A stretch of DNA of 64,000 nucleotides from Acetomicrobium sp. S15 = DSM 107314 (GTDB lineage Bacteria; Synergistota; Synergistia; Synergistales; Thermosynergistaceae). A program made the position numbers and the translations under genes. The notes under the pieces were generated by a model. That model was not told the origin of the DNA, did no database searches, and saw nothing but the letters and a program-made list of their open reading frames with translations. This document shows positions 1 to 8,641 of the stretch, in pieces. The DNA is taken from positions 1 to 64,000 of the forward strand of contig NZ_JADEVE010000042.1 of assembly GCF_016125955.1 (NCBI RefSeq). Direction: 5' to 3'. Within the stretch, counting starts at the first letter, position 1. Every line of letters starts with the position of its first letter.

Positions 1-109
1 GTACCCCATATTCGCTGGATATCTCCGCTATTGTCTTTTCTCCCTTTACTGCTTCTAAAGCTATTTTAGCTTTTAATGTAGCATCGTATTTCTTGCGAAT
101 GTTGCCCAT
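1..109 (-). CDS. IS3-family transposase OrfA, N-terminal fragment
   Basis: ATG at 109 on the minus strand is preceded by an AGGAGG-like site. The 36 visible codons begin [20 protein letters not shown] and continue into a helix-turn-helix reading ([11 protein letters not shown]). This is the usual N-terminus of the OrfA helix-turn-helix protein of IS3-family elements, which binds the IS ends and is fused to the DDE domain of OrfB by programmed frameshifting. It runs off the window edge. It overlaps in another frame the artificial tail of the oxidoreductase pseudogene. Confidence 0.8.
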   Translation of the reverse strand, partial: MGNIRKKYDATLKAKIALEAVKGEKTIAEISSEYGV

Positions 110-181
110 ATGTCTGCCTCCTTTTTGTATATACAGGCTAACATCCATCTTATTCCTCTGTCCAGCTTATGGGGTCCATCA
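1..181 (-). mobile_element. IS3-family insertion sequence, left end (partial)
   Basis: Read on the minus strand, position 181 begins a typical IS3/IS150-type terminal sequence (TGATGGACCCCATAAGCTGG...), followed by a ribosome-binding site and the start of an OrfA transposase. The rest of the element lies outside the window, so the other terminus and the target duplication cannot be seen. The boundary is supported by the Gfo/Idh/MocA gene losing family-like sequence at exactly this point. Confidence 0.8.
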
Positions 182-969
182 TAGTCTTCCACGTCTTCCC
201 AGTCGCTTACAAGCCATTTTTTGTTTCCTTTCAGAAAAGAAGGAGTTTTTGTGAGATTACCCACTTCTGCGGTAACAGACTTTACTTTGATCGGTTCGCC
301 TTCTGTCATTAAACCCTCGAAATACTTCAAATGTATCGCCGCGCCCAATGGATGAGATCCCAGTCTTAAGAGGGAACCGCCTCCTGCCAGTTTCCATTTC
401 TTTGCATACGCAGCGTGCGACCCGCTATGGCTTTCTTCAGCCCTGATATCGAGTATTGTCCCCTTACTCGTTCTAATGAGACGTTTAGCTTTTGTTAACG
501 CAGGAGCATATATATAGTTCTCCGCATAACACAACTTTACTTTATTGCTTTTAGCTTCCTGCACAATCCTTTGCGCGCTTTTCATAGCCTGTGTATACAT
601 TTGTCTCTTAGAAATAGTCTTCCCGACATTCTCAACTGTCTCTGATAAATCTTGGCCAAAATACCCGGTCAGCGGTTTTTCGCAGATGATGTGCTTGCCT
701 GCCATTGCAGTTTCCATACAGACTTTCTCGTGAAGAATGTTCGGGACACAAACATCAATAACGTCGATGTCTTTAGAGTCTAAAAGATAACGATAGTCAG
801 TGTAACAGTTGTTAATGCCAAACTGTCTCGCAAAGGACTCAACGTGCTCTTTTGTGCGCGAAGCAATTCCTGCTATTTCCACTTCAATCCCTGCTACTCG
901 ACTTAAGGCATTGACATGGATGTGTGCTACAAAACCACACCCCACCATCCCAACCCTTACCCTCTCCAC
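73..969 (-). pseudogene. Gfo/Idh/MocA-family oxidoreductase, 3' end replaced by IS DNA
   Basis: GTG start at 969 with GGAGG upstream. The N-terminal Rossmann fold shows GMVGCGFVA (residues 7-15) and EKPLTG (97-102), the NAD(P)-binding and catalytic-lysine signatures of Gfo/Idh/MocA sugar or inositol dehydrogenases. The C-terminal domain begins normally but stops resembling the family after SDWEDVEDY (residue 263). Codons 264-298 are translated IS3 terminal DNA. Family members usually have 330-390 residues, so the last part of the substrate domain is missing and activity is doubtful. The substrate cannot be told from sequence. Confidence 0.8.
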
Positions 970-1697
970 AGATTACACCTCCATTGAAACTCCTATTTAG
1001 TTCACAAAATGCCATATAGTAGAGCGAGTCTGCTGAATAGCCTACATTTTAGCTACACTATTAGCAATATAACTTGTAAAATACATCAGCACTGTCTTAA
1101 TTCTTCTCTGCCATTTAAATAAACCAAGGGCGAATGTAAGCAAATTGAGCAATTTTTTAGTAATTTTGAGTAAGTAGTGGCAATAATTTATCAAATAGAT
1201 TAGTACTGCACGCTCACGATAAAGTCCACATAATGCTTTGTTTTCTCAAGCAAAACCAAAAACCTATAACTGATTCAGCAACATGTTTATCTTACTAAAG
1301 AATGTTCCAGTCCTTCGAAAAGCATTTTACTAAATGACGCTAATTTCTGTCAACTCTGTGTCTTGCATAAAATAAAAGCAAAGTTACCAATTCCTTTAAA
1401 AGATGTCATAGGGGGGCGGAGGATGGGGGCTGTCGTCGGTGTAGACCGGAAGAGAAATCATCCAGTAAATAAACATGTAAAGACGAATCGTGACCAAAAG
1501 TCATAGATCATTAGGAACGTTAAATTAGGCAACAGGCTCACAGTTTTGGATGAAGATGGCTTCGTTTCAAAACAAATTGAGGTCAAAACAAATTGAGGTT
1601 TTTCGGATAACGTGATGCAAAACGGGTAAAAGTAATGTAATCTTTATTATGGCTCGAAGCTATCGAAAGGGTTTCTACTGTCCGAGGAGATGACAAA
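970..1697. other. Gene-free AT-rich interval
   Basis: No convincing coding frame on either strand. A short plus-strand stretch (about 1423-1600) has two broken frames, one containing TVLDEDGFVSKQIEVK, which faintly recalls the start of an IS110-type transposase but is too short to call. A perfect 16-bp tandem duplication lies at 1567-1598. Confidence 0.5.
1567..1598 (+). repeat. Perfect 16-bp tandem duplication
   Basis: The unit TCAAAACAAATTGAGG occurs twice head to tail with no mismatch, about 100 bp upstream of the MFS start codon. It could be a replication-slippage product or a paired regulator site; nothing in the sequence decides between these. Confidence 0.85.
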
Positions 1698-2894
1698 ATG
1701 CAAGAACAAGCGCGCGAAGGCACTGCCTTAAAAAGAGTGCTCCTTTTGGCGTTGGGGCATTTCATCAACGACATCCATGCGTCATTTTTGCCGGCTTTCG
1801 TACCCACGCTGGTGGCACGCCTCGGGATATCCATCACCCAGGCGAGTTTCTTGAGCTCAGTCTCCGGAATAATAAACATGACGGGTCAGCCGATGTTGGG
1901 GCATCTCGCGGACAGGACGACCAAAACAATCCCCCTCTTGGTGGGGCCAATCCTATCCGCCATCGGGGCATCGCTCATTCCCTCATCACCGACTTACGGA
2001 CTGGCTTTCATTTTTGTGGCGCTCTGGGCTATAGGCAGCTCTACCTTTCACCCTCAGGCTCAAGGTTCTATCGGCTTCATCGTGCCTCCGGGAAGACTTT
2101 CTTTCTCTCTGTCTATATTTTCGACAGGCGGCATCTTAGCGGCAGCCATAAGCCCTCTTTACGCCGTCGGCTTACATCAAACCGTAGGACCAAAGTTAAT
2201 GCCGATGGTAACACTGATACCCGTCTGTGCTTATGCGTTTTTCATCCTGAAATTTTTGCCGCACATTCCCAAGCAGCTGTGTAGCAAAACTGACGCTTCG
2301 AGGGCAGGGGTATTCATCGATGTCTGGTCGGTGGCGAAGACCACACTGCCCGCCTTAGTCGTAGCCATAGCGCGCGACACCGTTGTCCAAGGGGTGCGCT
2401 TCCTTCTTCCACTGGTGGTGGCAGCGGGTGGTGGATCGATAGCAGACGTAGGAACGACGCTGTTTATCATCTCCATAGCTCGAGTGGGGGCACCTATGGC
2501 AGGGGGCTACATTGCCGACCGCATGAACAAAGGAACACTTTCATGCTATTCGGTCATCATATCAACAATCTGCCTTGTGCCCGCTGCCCTTATCACAGGA
2601 GCGCCATCGCTTATCTTATACATCTTAGGGGTGAGCGCTCTGGAAGCGAATATAGCAGCCACTGCCGCCATGGCTCAAGAGATGGCACCCCACGCGCGCA
2701 GCGTGGCCAGCTCTCTATCTATGGGCTTTTCTTGGGGGATGGCAGAGCTCTTAGTCGTCCCCCTCGGCATGGTGGCCGACTTTGCGAATCTTACAACTGC
2801 CTTGCTGGTAATGGCCGTCGTACCGCTCTTAGCACTCCCGAGCGCACTAAAGCTTAAAAAAGCTCAAAGTGCGAGGCGACTTCTTGATTCATAA
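1698..2894 (+). CDS. MFS efflux transporter, fosmidomycin-resistance (Fsr)-like
   Basis: 398 residues with about 12 predicted membrane segments. The start LALGHFINDIHASFLPAFVP matches the conserved first helix of Fsr-type major facilitator exporters (H-x-x-x-D with F-L-P), and GHLADRT follows the second helix as the MFS loop motif. The ATG at 1698 is preceded by GAGGAG. Such proteins sit in the inner membrane and export small drugs or metabolites by proton antiport; the substrate here is unknown. It stands alone and converges on the TRAP operon. It could equally be a metabolite exporter unrelated to antibiotics. Confidence 0.75.
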   Translation: MQEQAREGTALKRVLLLALGHFINDIHASFLPAFVPTLVARLGISITQASFLSSVSGIINMTGQPMLGHLADRTTKTIPLLVGPILSAIGASLIPSSPTYGLAFIFVALWAIGSSTFHPQAQGSIGFIVPPGRLSFSLSIFSTGGILAAAISPLYAVGLHQTVGPKLMPMVTLIPVCAYAFFILKFLPHIPKQLCSKTDASRAGVFIDVWSVAKTTLPALVVAIARDTVVQGVRFLLPLVVAAGGGSIADVGTTLFIISIARVGAPMAGGYIADRMNKGTLSCYSVIISTICLVPAALITGAPSLILYILGVSALEANIAATAAMAQEMAPHARSVASSLSMGFSWGMAELLVVPLGMVADFANLTTALLVMAVVPLLALPSALKLKKAQSARRLLDS

Positions 2895-2934
2895 ACTTAA
2901 GTCCTCTCTAAAGTGCTCGTTGTGCTTCCCTCCT

Positions 2935-4236
2935 TTACCTTGATCCCAACAGCAGGTCTGGCAAAAAAGTGACAACCGGTGGGAAGAGGGTAATCACGAT
3001 GAGGGCAGCAAAAAGGGGGATAAAAAAGGGCAAACAGGCTCTCGCTATTCTGGTCGATGGTATGCCCGTTATCTTGTTTAAGATAAATAGGTTCATACCA
3101 AATGGAGGGGTAAGCAAACCTATCATGAGGTTAAGGATCATAACGAGGCCGAAATGTAACGGGTCTATGCCAACTTTTAAGATTAAAGGGGTAACAGTGG
3201 GAACCAAAATGCCGAGTGCTGCTATACTTTCCATAAAACATCCTATAATGAGTAAAAAGATGTTCAGCAATAAAAGTATCACCAGAGGATTAGTGCTAAT
3301 TCCAGTGATAAACTCCAACAAAATAATTGGCGTGCGGCTGCGGATCAATACCCAGCCGTAAAATGTCGCGCAGCTAATGATAAAGGTTATGGTAGCGGTT
3401 TCCCGAGAGGCTTCTTTCAATATTTTCCACAAATCTGCCAACGATATCTCTCTATATACGAAACAGCCTAAAATCAGGGCATAAATGGCAGCTATGGCTG
3501 CAGCCTCTGTAGGCGTAAAAATCCCGCTTAAAATACCACCTATGAGAATGATGGGGGTCAACATAGCGCCGATAGCTTCCTTAAAGGCTTGCCAGATCTC
3601 CTTAGCGTTGCTCTTCGGACGTCTCGGGTAACCCTTCCTCTTGGCGTAGACAGACACCATCATCATGAGACAAATGCCTACCAAAACGCCCGGAACTACC
3701 CCACCTATCAATAGGCGGCCAATGGATACATTAGCAAGTATCCCGTAAATCACCAAAGGCACGCTGGGCGGAATGATCGGTCCGATGACCGAACTCGCCC
3801 CAGTAACTGCACAGCTGAAATCATCGTCATAACCAGCATCTCTCATGGCTTTAATTTCAACGAGGCCTAAGCCGGCTGTATCTGCGGCGGCCAAGCCGGA
3901 CATTCCAGCGAAGATCATGCTCGCTACCACATTTACCTGTCCCAATCCTCCATTCATATGCCCAACGAGGACATCTGCGAACTTGAAGATGCGTTTCGTA
4001 ATTCCGCCAGTGTTCATCAACTTTCCAGCTAAAATAAAAAACGGTATGGCCAGTATGACAAAGTTGTTGGCCCCATAAAGCAACCTTTGGGCCACAATCC
4101 CGAAATTCAAGGAGCCTCCCCACAAGATCTGCAACAGGATCAGCCCCGTAATTCCCAAGGCAAACGCGACGGGCATTCCACCCATAAATAAAGCGATCAA
4201 TACAGCGACAAAAATAAAGAATTCCACTTCTATCAA
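2935..4236 (-). CDS. dctM: TRAP transporter large permease, DctM type
   Basis: 433 residues, many hydrophobic segments, with the DctM signature regions GMPVAFALG near the N-terminus and GPIIPPSVPLVIYG in the middle. It forms the ion-coupled channel of a tripartite ATP-independent periplasmic importer together with the small permease and the binding protein upstream. Its TTG start overlaps the TGA stop of dctQ, indicating translational coupling. DctM proteins are normally 420-440 residues, so this is full length. The substrate is probably an organic acid but cannot be fixed from sequence. Confidence 0.92.
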   Translation of the reverse strand: MIEVEFFIFVAVLIALFMGGMPVAFALGITGLILLQILWGGSLNFGIVAQRLLYGANNFVILAIPFFILAGKLMNTGGITKRIFKFADVLVGHMNGGLGQVNVVASMIFAGMSGLAAADTAGLGLVEIKAMRDAGYDDDFSCAVTGASSVIGPIIPPSVPLVIYGILANVSIGRLLIGGVVPGVLVGICLMMMVSVYAKRKGYPRRPKSNAKEIWQAFKEAIGAMLTPIILIGGILSGIFTPTEAAAIAAIYALILGCFVYREISLADLWKILKEASRETATITFIISCATFYGWVLIRSRTPIILLEFITGISTNPLVILLLLNIFLLIIGCFMESIAALGILVPTVTPLILKVGIDPLHFGLVMILNLMIGLLTPPFGMNLFILNKITGIPSTRIARACLPFFIPLFAALIVITLFPPVVTFLPDLLLGSR

Positions 4237-4760
4237 CCTGCTTTCACTTTAATAATATCGCGCAATTCTTTTAATATTTCTAACGCCCAAGCTACTAAAT
4301 AAATTAACATGAGAGAAGTACCTGTAGGAAGGATCAAATAAACCCTACCGAGTGTGAGCCAATGAATGGAGCCAACGGGGGAGTTCCAAGTCAATGCCGT
4401 CATAACGACACTGCCCCTAAACACTACAACCAAAAAGATGCCCATAGCCACAATAAAAATCAACTGGATAAATAAACTTGCGCCTTTTGGGAGCCTATCC
4501 AGCAGTACGGGGATGCTGATATGCTCTCTGGTCCTTATAGCCACAGCCCCGCCCCAAAATGTGACGAAGATCAAAAAATATCTCGCCGCTTCCTCTGTCC
4601 AAGGAATAGGAACATGCACAACGTAACGAAAGACGACTTGCATGACAACGCACAACAACATCAATATGAAGCCTAATGTCGTAATACATTCCAGAATACT
4701 GTCAAAACGATGTTTAAATCTTACAACCAAGTCCATCCTCTCCATTTTTATGGGATCCAT
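4233..4760 (-). CDS. dctQ: TRAP transporter small permease, DctQ type
   Basis: 175 residues with four hydrophobic segments. The segment PWTEEAARYFLIFVTFWGGA is the conserved DctQ motif (W-x-E-E-x-x-R-x-x-x-x-W). It pairs with DctM in the inner membrane. The exact start is unsure: the ATG at 4760 has no good ribosome-binding site, while a GGAGAGG lies before an in-frame TTG ten codons later. It follows dctP after 118 bp and overlaps dctM by four bases. Confidence 0.88.
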   Translation of the reverse strand: MDPIKMERMDLVVRFKHRFDSILECITTLGFILMLLCVVMQVVFRYVVHVPIPWTEEAARYFLIFVTFWGGAVAIRTREHISIPVLLDRLPKGASLFIQLIFIVAMGIFLVVVFRGSVVMTALTWNSPVGSIHWLTLGRVYLILPTGTSLMLIYLVAWALEILKELRDIIKVKAG

Positions 4761-4878
4761 TGCGGGATACCAAAGTTACAACCTCGGTATCCCGCATATA
4801 GACAACATGATCACTAAATATTTATTGAGCAAGTTTTTGATACAAAAGCGATAATGCGAATTTGTGCTCTATGTTGCT

Positions 4879-5877
4879 TTAGTACGAAAGCACCTCATCC
4901 CACGTAGTAACAGTCCACTGCTCCTTGAACAACCTTTCCACAGCAGGTCGTGCTTTCTCTCTGAAGGCTTCGGCGTCCGGGGTTATCACTTCCATACCTT
5001 TTGCCTTTAGATCTTCTATAATATCTTCCTCGCCACTCAGTATTTGCTGAGATCCCCACTCCGCAGCCTCCAGGCCGGCCTCTTTTACTATCTTCTGATG
5101 CTCCTCGCTGAGGCTATCGAAGAAAGGCTTGTTTATAGTGAGTGCCCCTGTTTGGACCAAATGACCAGTCAGCGAGAGGTATTTCTGAACCTCGTACAGA
5201 TGGAACGAATGAATCTGGGTGACGTCGCCCTCGGACGCATCAGCTACGCCAGTTTGTAGAGCAGTGAACAGTTCAGTTAAGGCTATCGGGACGGGCAGCG
5301 CCCCCAGCTCCTTCCAAACGGCCACCCATGTGGGAAGCTGTGGCAAGCGCAGTTTTATGCCCTTTAAATCTGCTGGCGTGCGAACCGGCTTATTGCTGGT
5401 GAAATGTCTCAAGCCCCTATATACGACGCCGAGATACATGGTGTTTCCGTTTTTCAACACCTCTGCTTGGGCTTTCTGTCCTAAGTCACCGTTGAATACC
5501 CGCTTGAAATGCTCCCAGTCTTTAATCACGTAAGGAGAGTCAAGAAAATAGTATTTCGGCGCATACATCTGGATGGGCAACCCGCCCCCAGCTTGCATCT
5601 CCACTGCCTTGATGCTCACGGCTTCGGTCACTTCCTCTTCGGAACCCATAACGCCGCCGAAGAAGAGTTCTACTTTAATTTCTCCATTAGAGCGCTCCTC
5701 TACCATGGTTTTGAATTTATCTGCTGATCTACAAAGGATATGAAGCGGCTCAAATGCGCTGGCAATGCGGATCGTCACGGTTTCTTTAGCCAATGCTTCG
5801 TTTGGAAGCCCAATCGCCACCGCACAAACCAAGGAAAGAATGGCAACCCATATCGCTGTAGCCTGACACCTTTTCAT
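4879..5877 (-). CDS. dctP: TRAP transporter solute-binding protein, DctP type
   Basis: About 332 residues starting at the ATG at 5877, which is served by GAGGGG; alternative starts lie 6 and 9 bases upstream. A signal peptide ends near GLPNEALA. The mature part has the DctP-family region LRLPQLPTWVAVWKELGA, where an arginine normally salt-bridges the substrate carboxylate, and PVPIALTELFTALQTGVADA. It is the periplasmic receptor for the DctQM permease. It is the first gene of a three-gene operon with a consensus promoter at 5931-5959. A carboxylate ligand is likely from the family. Confidence 0.92.
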   Translation of the reverse strand: MKRCQATAIWVAILSLVCAVAIGLPNEALAKETVTIRIASAFEPLHILCRSADKFKTMVEERSNGEIKVELFFGGVMGSEEEVTEAVSIKAVEMQAGGGLPIQMYAPKYYFLDSPYVIKDWEHFKRVFNGDLGQKAQAEVLKNGNTMYLGVVYRGLRHFTSNKPVRTPADLKGIKLRLPQLPTWVAVWKELGALPVPIALTELFTALQTGVADASEGDVTQIHSFHLYEVQKYLSLTGHLVQTGALTINKPFFDSLSEEHQKIVKEAGLEAAEWGSQQILSGEEDIIEDLKAKGMEVITPDAEAFREKARPAVERLFKEQWTVTTWDEVLSY

Positions 5878-5930
5878 GCCCATCACCCCTCTTATAGTCG
5901 TTTTTTAATTAAAATCACGCCCTTTGTTGA

Positions 5931-5959
5931 AATATACAGTGCCATGATTTCTATGTCAA
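5931..5959 (-). promoter_or_regulatory. Sigma-70-type promoter of the dctPQM operon
   Basis: On the minus strand TTGACA (5959-5954) and TATATT (5936-5931) are separated by exactly 17 bp, 54 bp before the dctP start codon. Confidence 0.8.
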
Positions 5960-6137
5960 GAAACGATTAGAATCACGAGCTCTATGCTATTAAGCGTAAC
6001 CAGATATAGGATCATCTTTCTATCATTTTACTTAAATTGCTCAACCTCAAAACCATAGCTAGCCTCTATGAGATACTATGGATTAATCGCACAAAGAATG
6101 CCATGAGCTCCGCACCTTTTTTGGGCAAACAAGCGAG

Positions 6138-6185
6138 ACGAAAAATCATAAGGGCATGTCCGAACAAAAGCTCGGACATGCCCTT
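6138..6185 (-). terminator. Rho-independent terminator after the DJ-1 gene
   Basis: A perfect 14-bp stem (AAGGGCATGTCCGA paired with its complement, 6150-6163 and 6172-6185) with an 8-nt loop lies six bases after the DJ-1 stop codon. On the minus strand it is followed by ATGATTTTT. The weak start of the T-run makes it slightly imperfect, but the position fits. Confidence 0.8.
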
Positions 6186-6191
6186 ACTATG

Positions 6192-7589
6192 CTACAGTCT
6201 CAGTAGCGCCTCAGTAATGGCATCTACAAACTCGGGCACTTCCGGCGGAGTTCTTCCTGTCACAATTCGCCCATCGATTGCCGCAGCCCAATCTTTCATA
6301 AATGTACCACCCATAATGTTCACAGCGTCCTTGCAGGCCAACCATCCAGCGCATTTCCTTCCTTTCAGCAAATCAGCAGCGGCCAGAGGAATTGGACCAT
6401 GACAAATAGCAGCTATAATTTTCCCTTTGGCGTAAGCGTCCCTCAGGAAATCGCGATGTAACACGGTTATATGCCATGGGTTAAAGGCGCCAGGAATAAA
6501 TACCAAGTCGAAATCATCCATCCTTAAATCCTTTTCCTTTGTAACTTTATAGTAGCTATCTGGGATTTCCTGAAATGGAACGGTTGTCCCAAAACTTCCA
6601 TGACGTACATCAGACCCTAAGAGCGCAGGTCGCGATTTCGTTTGAGGCTCAAACAGTCCGACAATTACTTCCGCACCTCTGTACATAAACTCAAGTATGG
6701 GGGCGCACAGCTCGATATCCTCCCAGTCCTCGCAAACCATAGCCATGATCCTCTTGCCTTTGAGGATATCTTTATGCTCGTCAACGAAGTTGGGGTCGAA
6801 AGCTTTGCACAACGCTCTGAGCACAGCAGGAGTATCGACTGTGTCTCTGCCGGTAATAATATTGCCATCTGTTACAACAGGTTCGCCGCGATAATCCCCG
6901 ATCTCCTTCAGCATATAATCAACGGCTCGATTGCCCGTGCATTTCTTGCCATCCATCATGCCAAGACTGATCAGCGGGAGAATACCGCCCCCAATAGCAG
7001 CTATGGGAACATCCCTGTCGGCCACGGCCTTTATAAACCCTAACGCCACATCATCGGCACATAATATGTCGCCAGAATGGTCGCCCAAAATGACAATGGC
7101 ATCGTACTTTTGAGGGTCTGCAACAGAATACTCAACCGCAAGGCCTTTCCCTTTTTGCGTCACTACCGGATATTCAAGTCTGTTGCCGTTGAGACCGAGG
7201 CCATCCATGCCACCGGTTAAACTTAAACCCCACATACCGTGCGGCTCGGTTGGCGTACCGCGCATTGGCCTCGTCTCTTTCCATAAATGATTATTGTTCA
7301 TTACAAATTGAGGCGTTCCGCCAAACTCTCCAATGAACGATGCAAGATAATAGGCTTGCCAGTCGCTAAACTCACAACCAACGAGCAACCCAATTTTCTT
7401 TCCAGCTAACGGGCCGTTTGGTTTTATCTTCCCACCATATGGACCCGTCCATGCGATCACACCATCTTCTTGAATAATGCTGATCCCCGTCTTTTCAGCT
7501 ACAGGAACGTAAGATCCTGCCATCGTAAATGTCGCGCCTCCTAAAATCACAAAGTTGATCACAAAAACAATTATTGCTGCTTTTCTCAT
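6192..7589 (-). CDS. Exported protein with two DJ-1/PfpI (glutamine amidotransferase-like) domains
   Basis: 465 residues from the ATG at 7589, chosen because GGAGGG precedes it; an ATG 21 bases upstream has none. Residues 1-25 form a signal peptide, so the protein is probably periplasmic. Two DJ-1-type domains follow. In the second, the nucleophile elbow reads AAICHGPIPLAAADLL with the expected cysteine. In the first, the matching elbow reads AAIGGGILPLISLGMM, with glycine in place of cysteine. Each domain has the following K-C-[TA]-G and II/IVTGR elements, so they look like an internal duplication with one domain catalytically dead. Most DJ-1/PfpI proteins are cytoplasmic single-domain proteases, deglycases or hydratases. 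It lies on the same strand as, and just downstream of nothing but, its own leader; dctPQM is beyond the terminator. Function unknown. Confidence 0.8.
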   Translation of the reverse strand: MRKAAIIVFVINFVILGGATFTMAGSYVPVAEKTGISIIQEDGVIAWTGPYGGKIKPNGPLAGKKIGLLVGCEFSDWQAYYLASFIGEFGGTPQFVMNNNHLWKETRPMRGTPTEPHGMWGLSLTGGMDGLGLNGNRLEYPVVTQKGKGLAVEYSVADPQKYDAIVILGDHSGDILCADDVALGFIKAVADRDVPIAAIGGGILPLISLGMMDGKKCTGNRAVDYMLKEIGDYRGEPVVTDGNIITGRDTVDTPAVLRALCKAFDPNFVDEHKDILKGKRIMAMVCEDWEDIELCAPILEFMYRGAEVIVGLFEPQTKSRPALLGSDVRHGSFGTTVPFQEIPDSYYKVTKEKDLRMDDFDLVFIPGAFNPWHITVLHRDFLRDAYAKGKIIAAICHGPIPLAAADLLKGRKCAGWLACKDAVNIMGGTFMKDWAAAIDGRIVTGRTPPEVPEFVDAITEALLRL

Positions 7590-8221
7590 TGTTTGCCCTC
7601 CTCTCCGCACTAAAGAACACCCCCTTTAATATTGCACATCTGTTTGGCATTTATCAGATTTAATTATGCAATATAGTTCCTGCTCGCCAACTATCAACTT
7701 ATTGCACTCACAACTTCGGTTTTCACTTCTGCTCTCCAAAATAATGGCTTAAGTCTAAGGAAATATTGCGAGGATAAAAAATTAGTAGCAAAGGCAAATG
7801 CTAACATCTCAAAGAACGTAAGAATCTACAACTTTCCTTCTATCAGATCTATCACTCTAATAAATAGACCTTAGACTCCACCTCCTTTTTAAGTTTATTA
7901 TATTAGACTAATGCCAAATATGTTTGCCTAAAGTATTTATTAAACACTTACATCTCAATCAGGTAAGTCATCTTTTATTTTATCGATTCATTTTGTCCAT
8001 ATAATTCTCCAAAGATATTTGTCGATTTGAAGTTTTTCCCGCTTGATGAAAGCTCAATGAAATTTTTGGCTCCTGCATGAGCAATCATGACGCATAACTT
8101 AACTATCATACTGCTATAAAAGTAGATGAAAATCATGCTACTATGTAAATAACTATTTCGCCATTATAATTTTGTTTAATTATATCTAACCAACAGCCAC
8201 TTAACAAGTGATCGAGATACC
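7590..8221. other. Gene-free AT-rich interval
   Basis: No credible coding frame or RNA gene was recognised. An inverted repeat (ATATTGCA near 7635 and TGCAATAT near 7667) lies upstream of the DJ-1 gene and might be an operator, but it is short. Confidence 0.45.
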
Positions 8222-8549
8222 TTGATTAAAAATCAAACTAAAGGTATCATTCCCTTTAATAAATGGAGGGCAGAAACAAAGCTACCAATGCAGGCACGTA
8301 GGGAGATCATCCGGGAAGCAAGCAGGGGATATAATGAACTCTCCAAGAAAGAGAAAATGGCGAGATTCGATCCCATATCTCATGATCCAAAGACTGAGAG
8401 TACAACAACCGTCTACAATTGGACTATACTTGTGGATATTTCCCCGACATAACAAATGCCTTTATGTTAAAGGCTCATCCGGAAGGCCATACAAACCTAC
8501 TGCCAAGGATTTGCATGAGATGTATCATGTGCATTTCGCTACATTTTAG
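8222..8549 (+). pseudogene. Degenerate transposase N-terminal remnant
   Basis: The first frame reads KNQTKGIIPFNKWRAETKL and then MQARREIIREASRGYNELSKKEK. The second part resembles the N-terminal helical region of integrase-core transposases that carry a Y-x-K-A-x-K-K-E-K pattern; the transposase at 13.4-14.6 kb has YRKATKKVK at the same place. After about 50 codons the frame breaks and only unrelated fragments remain. No DDE region is present, so it is inactive. Its first 35 bases are repeated near 35.9 kb. Confidence 0.5.
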
Positions 8550-8560
8550 ATAGAGCATTA

Positions 8561-8598
8561 GAGCCAGCAACCCCTTGTATTAGCGGTTGTCATGGCTC
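8561..8598 (+). promoter_or_regulatory. Hairpin in the cstA leader
   Basis: GAGCCA/TGGCTC (8561-8566, 8593-8598) and AACC/GGTT (8569-8572, 8585-8588) can pair as a two-part stem with a 12-nt loop, 43 bp before the cstA start. There is no following T-run, so it is not a classic terminator. It may stabilise or regulate the mRNA. No known riboswitch consensus was recognised. Confidence 0.4.
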
Positions 8599-8641
8599 AG
8601 AATATACTAAAAGTCTTAATCTCATAGAGGGGGTTGGTGTC

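Noticed and set aside
1423-1605. Possible IS110-type transposase start (GVDRKRN, TVLDEDGFVSKQ)
   Set aside because: Too short, interrupted by stops, with no supporting downstream catalytic motifs; left as unassigned sequence.
8561-8598. cstA leader hairpin as a known riboswitch
   Set aside because: It does not match the conserved cores I know (SAM, glycine, preQ1, fluoride), so only a hairpin is reported.
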